A DNA stretch of 54,418 nt. Origin: Borreliella chilensis (GTDB lineage: Bacteria; Spirochaetota; Spirochaetia; Borreliales; Borreliaceae). Shown here piece by piece: positions 51,119-54,418 of this stretch. A program made the position numbers and the translations under genes. Within the stretch, counting starts at the first letter, position 1. Each line of letters starts with the position of its first letter. Location: the NCBI GenBank assembly GCA_000808095.1, contig CP009912.1, positions 1-54,418 of the forward strand. Reading direction: 5' to 3'. The notes beneath the pieces are model-generated. The model was not told the DNA's origin. It ran no database searches and saw only the letters and a program-made list of their open reading frames with translations.

Positions 51119-51990
51119 TGGTCGCAACAATCTTTTAGAGAGTCTTTAATACTGTCTAAAATTTGTATACTTGCATTTGGGTTGAATTTATTTGCGTATC
51201 TAACCCTTATTAGTTCTCCTAAAATTATGCCATCAGCTCTAATTCCGGCTGTATTTTTGTCGTATTCGCTAATAATGTTTTCTACAGTTGTTATCCACGC
51301 ATTTCTTTCTTGTATTAGTTTTTCAAAATTTTCTTGAATATCTTTTACTGTTTTTGTTCTAAAATTGAATATTAGACGTCTTTGCTCGTTTTTGTTTAAA
51401 AGATTGACAGTCTGTTCAAAGGATTCTTGTATTTTGAATCCTGTCCAAAGAATTGAGCCAATAAGATTGTAATGGGAGTTGTCTGAGCTTGATACTTGTG
51501 AGAGTATTGTTCCAAATTTTTTTATTTTATTTTCGTCGTAATTTAGAGATGAATAAAAAAACCTTCTAAACAGATTGTTTGCCAATATTAAGTCAATAGT
51601 AATGTCTTGTTTTTCTGGAATTGTGGTTTTATTTATTCCAAATTGATCAATAGGTTCGATTTTTTGAATATCTATATTTATTTTTTGATTAAATATTTCT
51701 ATATTCGGCCTTATTTTTTTAATTAGTTCTTCATTTTCGTCAAATTCTTGTGTAATCTTTTTGATTACCCCTTCTTTTTCGTTATTTGATAATTGATTTT
51801 TTTGCAAGTTTTGGATCTTTTCAAGATTTTCTTTTTTTTCAATGCTATTTTCGTCAATTTTAGTGGGAATGGAGCTTGGTTGTAATTCATTTGTTGCTTC
51901 TGTGTTGTTTGATTCAGAATAAAAAGAACATGAGAATAGTAAGGCTATTTTAAATAGTTCTAATATTTTATAAATTGTTTTCTTTTTCAA
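51106..51990 (-). CDS. PF54 lipoprotein BBA73-like (P35)
   Basis: 294 residues, TTG 51990 after AAAGGATTAGATC. Signal ends in IALLFSC (Cys21). Linker about 22-110 with acidic and Glu/Lys-rich coiled parts, then IDQFGINKTTIP, RRFFYSSLNYDENKIKKFGTIL and RNAWITTVENIISEYD, the PF54 core. It ends CCDHIHY, with two neighbouring cysteines not seen in the other members. Upstream-most member of the array; matches BBA73 by position next to oms28. Confidence 0.85.
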   Translation of the reverse strand: MKKKTIYKILELFKIALLFSCSFYSESNNTEATNELQPSSIPTKIDENSIEKKENLEKIQNLQKNQLSNNEKEGVIKKITQEFDENEELIKKIRPNIEIFNQKINIDIQKIEPIDQFGINKTTIPEKQDITIDLILANNLFRRFFYSSLNYDENKIKKFGTILSQVSSSDNSHYNLIGSILWTGFKIQESFEQTVNLLNKNEQRRLIFNFRTKTVKDIQENFEKLIQERNAWITTVENIISEYDKNTAGIRADGIILGELIRVRYANKFNPNASIQILDSIKDSLKDCCDHIHY

Positions 51991-52470
51991 GATCTAATCC
52001 TTTAGATAAAAATTTAATCATAAGTGTTATTTGACAAGCTCAATATTTCTAATATAAATATATTTCAATTTATTTAGTATTCAATATTTGTTTTATTTAT
52101 TTAAAATAAAAGACAATAAATTAACTTTTTTAAAATACGTTTGTAACGTAATTAATATTGGGGGCTTAATACCGTTTTGGTGGTTATATTTATTTTAAAA
52201 AATTTTTTCTAATAGCCTTTGTTTTCATTGGTGATTGCACTATATTTTTCACGTGTTGTTTTATAATAAACTTAAGTTTATTATAAAACAACACCGTTCT
52301 CCCCATTTTACGGTAAATTTATGTTTTAGAATTTTTGTTAAAAGTCTTTATTCTAGGTGATTGTAAGTTAATTAAACTAGTTGATTATGTATATTTATAC
52401 AAATATGTATTGATTCTAATTTAGTTATGTTTTAAAATATTAAAAATAGTTTAAATAAGGAGAATTAACG
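51991..52470. other. Divergent regulatory region with a 42-base palindrome
   Basis: It separates the BBA73-like gene (-) from oms28 (+). A perfect 42-base palindrome (52253-52294, 21-base arms) lies in the middle, about 180 bases before oms28. It could terminate stray transcripts or bind a regulator. No gene is seen. Confidence 0.7.
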
Positions 52471-53316
52471 ATGACTAAAATATTTGTTAATTTAATAATT
52501 AATATATTATTGTTTGGATTTGTAAGTTCAAATGTGTTTGCAGATTCTAACAATGTAAATATTCTACAATCTCAACCCAGCATTTTGCTACAATCAGATG
52601 AAAAAGACAATAAAAATTTAGATCAAAAAGACAATGAAAAATTAGATGAAAAAGACAATAAAAAATTAGATGAAAAAGACAATAAAAAATTAGATGAAAA
52701 AGATCAAGTTATTCAAGCTTTGGATACTATTAATAAAGTAACAGAGGATGTTTCTAATAAATTAGAAGAGGTTAGAGAATCATCTCTTGAGTTGGTAGAA
52801 TCAAATGATGAGAGTTTGGTTAAAAAGTTTGTAGGGTCAATGTCTTTGATGTCAGATGTTGCTAAAGGAACTGTTGTTGCATCGCAAGAGGCAACAATTG
52901 TGGCAAAGGCTTCAGGAATGATTGCTGAGGATGCAAATAAGGTTGTTGAAATTTCCAAAAAAGCTGTTCAAGAAACACAAAAGGCTGTTACTATTGCAAA
53001 TGAAGCAATATTTTTAATAGAAAAGCGAATAATGTCAAATAAATCTCCAAATAATAAGGAGTTGGAATTAACAAAAGAAGAGGTTGCTAAGGTAGAACGG
53101 GTTAAAGAAACTTTAATGGCTTCTGAAAGAGCTTTAGATGAAACAGTTCAAGAGGCTCAAAAGGTTCTCAATATAGTTAACGGTTTAAATCCATCAGATA
53201 AAGATCAGGCCGTGGCAAAAGAAGATGTTACAAAAGCTATTTCTAATGTTGTAAAGGTAGCTCAAGGTGCAAGAGATCTTGCAAAAGTAATGACCATTTC
53301 TTTGTATATGAGATAG
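52471..53316 (+). CDS. oms28: Oms28-like periplasmic/outer-membrane-associated protein (BBA74)
   Basis: 281 residues, ATG 52471 after ATAAGGAGAATTAACG. Cleavable signal peptide (about 1-24, ending VFA-D), no lipobox. After it a tandem of eight-residue units (DNKKLDEK type), then a long helical region (KAVQETQKAVTIANEA; DETVQEAQKVLNIVNG). First described as a 28-kDa porin, later shown to be periplasmic and outer-membrane associated. I recall 257 residues in B31, so the repeat seems expanded by three units. Tick-phase gene repressed by RpoS in mammals. Confidence 0.9.
   Translation: MTKIFVNLIINILLFGFVSSNVFADSNNVNILQSQPSILLQSDEKDNKNLDQKDNEKLDEKDNKKLDEKDNKKLDEKDQVIQALDTINKVTEDVSNKLEEVRESSLELVESNDESLVKKFVGSMSLMSDVAKGTVVASQEATIVAKASGMIAEDANKVVEISKKAVQETQKAVTIANEAIFLIEKRIMSNKSPNNKELELTKEEVAKVERVKETLMASERALDETVQEAQKVLNIVNGLNPSDKDQAVAKEDVTKAISNVVKVAQGARDLAKVMTISLYMR
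52606..52701 (+). repeat. 24-base tandem repeat in oms28
   Basis: Four 24-base units (52606-52629, 52630-52653, 52654-52677, 52678-52701). The last two are identical; the first two differ at two or three bases. Each codes for D-N-(K/E)-(K/N)-L-D-(E/Q)-K. Confidence 0.9.
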
Positions 53317-53460
53317 TTTCTTATATGAGCTATTTATAAATTAATTAGAGGGTAAAGCAAAAAAAGGTTTGAGGCTGATTATATTAGTTTCTACCTTTTT
53401 TATTTTATATTTTACTTAAAATTAATATTTAAAGTTATTCTTAAGTTTGTTATCATGGTA

Positions 53461-53490
53461 TTATATTTTTCAGAACGAAAAATATAATAA
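53461..53490 (+). promoter_or_regulatory. Hairpin in the thyX leader
   Basis: TTATATTTTT (53461-53470) pairs with AAAAATATAA (near 53479-53488) around CAGAACGA. It lies about 30 bases before the thyX start and could be a terminator for oms28 read-through or a leader structure. Confidence 0.5.
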
Positions 53491-53518
53491 ATTTGCTTTG
53501 AGTAGGGAGTATTAATTT

Positions 53519-54328
53519 TTGAATAGAGAATATAAAATTTTGAATAATGGCTTTTTAAAGCTTTTAGATTTTATGGGAGATGACAAGAGAATAGTTGAGG
53601 CCGCAAGGATTTCTTATCGAGGAGAGAGTGTCAAAAGAAAAGATGAAGAGCTTATTGACTATTTGATAAGAAATGGGCATACAAGCCCATTGGAGCAGGT
53701 AGTTTTTACATTTCATATTAAAGCTCCAATATTTATTGCACGGCAGTGGATGAGGCACAGAACCGCAAGGATTAATGAAGCTTCTGGATGTTATAGTTTA
53801 GCAAGAGAGGAATTTTATGCTCCTTTAGAAGAAGATTTGATATGTCAAATTTCTAGTAATAGTAGTAGAAATTCTGAAAGAGTGTTCAAGTTTTTGGGTA
53901 AAGGTTTGTCAGAGAAGATAAGGCATCATCAAAAATATTCTTATGAGCTTTATCAAGATATGATAAATTCCAATATTTCAAAAGAAGTCTCAAGAATAGT
54001 TTTGCCTTTAAGTTTATATACTGAATGGTATTGGCAAATTGACCTGAACAATCTTTTCCATTTTATTAAGTTGCGATTAGCTTTAGATAGCCCAAAAGAG
54101 GTAAAAGAAAATTCGCCAAAAGAAATGCAAGAATATGCTAAGGCATTGCTTAGTGTAGTAAGAGAAATCGTTCCCGTTTCTTTTAACAGTTTTGAGAATC
54201 ATTTTTTAAAAGGAAAGAGATTTTCTCACGAAGAGATAATGGCAATTGCGAATGCTTTGGATTTAAATAAACTTAGTATTGATTCTAATAAATTGAATAT
54301 ATTGAAAGATAAGCTGGGGATTGATTGA
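53519..54328 (+). CDS. thyX: Flavin-dependent thymidylate synthase ThyX (BBA76)
   Basis: 269 residues from TTG 53519 with TAGGGAG upstream. The signature RHR-x7-S is complete (Arg79-His80-Arg81 ... Ser89), after HTSPLEQVVFTFHIKAPIF. ThyX methylates dUMP to dTMP using FAD, NADPH and methylene-tetrahydrofolate. Borrelia lacks ThyA, so this plasmid gene is probably the only route to thymidylate synthesis from dUMP, which helps explain why lp54 is always kept. The last gene before the right telomere. Confidence 0.95.
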   Translation: MNREYKILNNGFLKLLDFMGDDKRIVEAARISYRGESVKRKDEELIDYLIRNGHTSPLEQVVFTFHIKAPIFIARQWMRHRTARINEASGCYSLAREEFYAPLEEDLICQISSNSSRNSERVFKFLGKGLSEKIRHHQKYSYELYQDMINSNISKEVSRIVLPLSLYTEWYWQIDLNNLFHFIKLRLALDSPKEVKENSPKEMQEYAKALLSVVREIVPVSFNSFENHFLKGKRFSHEEIMAIANALDLNKLSIDSNKLNILKDKLGID

Positions 54329-54388
54329 AATTTCAAATTATTTTATCAAGTTATTATGATATATGCGGATATTGCGAACAGTTATTTT

Positions 54389-54418
54389 AAAAGTATTTAT
54401 ACTATTACATAATAATTA
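54389..54418. repeat. Right telomere, up to the hairpin turn
   Basis: Read inward from the end, the complement is TAATTATTATGTAATAGTAT, which lines up with the left end from base 58 (TAATTATTGTGTACTAGTAT). The TAGTATA box lies at 54404-54398, 14 bases from the end. The window thus stops at, or a base short of, the hairpin turn. Unlike the left end there is no read-through. Confidence 0.85.

Noticed and set aside
1..54418. tRNA, rRNA or riboswitch
   Set aside because: No cloverleaf-like or rRNA sequence and no known riboswitch core was noticed. None is expected on lp54.

Overview
The window is an almost complete linear plasmid of a Lyme-group spirochaete (Borreliella, i.e. Borrelia burgdorferi sensu lato). 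It corresponds to lp54, the conserved plasmid that carries ospA/ospB and dbpA/dbpB. The identification rests on: very AT-rich DNA; hairpin telomere sequences at both ends with the TAGTATA telomere box; the four-gene Borrelia replication/partition set (PF57/62, PF50, PF32 ParA, PF49); many lipoprotein signal peptides; OspA, OspB, DbpB, OppA-5, Lp6.6, Oms28, the P35/PF54 lipoproteins and ThyX in the known lp54 order. OspA and OspB differ at many residues from the B. burgdorferi B31 proteins as I remember them, so this is probably another species or a divergent strain; I could not name the species. Locus comparisons to B31 (BBAxx) are from memory and were not checked by alignment.

Layout. 1-112 is the left telomere read through its hairpin, so the physical end lies near base 56/57. 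113-2400 is a subtelomeric block with a hexanucleotide repeat, an orphan ORF and a 390-residue lipoprotein. 2575-6996 holds the P13-paralogue channel protein and the BBA03, S2, S1 and BBA07 lipoproteins. 7167-11060 is a phage baseplate and lysis module (gp25/W-like, J-like, I-like, DUF685, BlyA/BlyB holin system, OrfD lipoprotein). 11189-12974 is the ospAB operon. 13470-16880 is the replication and partition region followed by a candidate small RNA. 17460-19576 holds a DUF261 protein and dbpBA, in which dbpA has a one-base frameshift. 20542-22491 is the terminase module. 22785-27600 is a lipoprotein block with oppA5. 27715-41246 is a long co-directional phage head and contractile-tail operon interrupted by BBA52 and two small secreted proteins. 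41284-45485 holds the BBA57, BBA59, P27/BBA61 and Lp6.6 genes. 45721-51990 is a minus-strand array of six PF54 (P35/CspA family) lipoproteins. 52471-54328 holds oms28 and thyX, and the right telomere closes the window.

How it fits together. lp54 looks like a cp32-type phage-plasmid whose structural genes still stand in functional order but are opened into blocks by surface-lipoprotein genes. The late-gene order terminase, portal, capsid, neck, sheath, tube, chaperone, tape measure and spike ends at 41246. It continues logically with the gp25/W-like gene at 7167, on the far side of the telomeres. The other half of the plasmid encodes surface lipoproteins used in ticks (OspA/B, Lp6.6, Oms28) and in mammals (DbpA/B, PF54 family, BBA36, BBA57). 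ThyX is the only metabolic enzyme apart from the peptide-binding protein OppA-5.

The most notable points are the intact hairpin read-through, the dbpA frameshift just after the lipobox cysteine, two promoter-plus-terminator units that look like small RNAs, and near-leaderless promoters in front of several phage-type genes.
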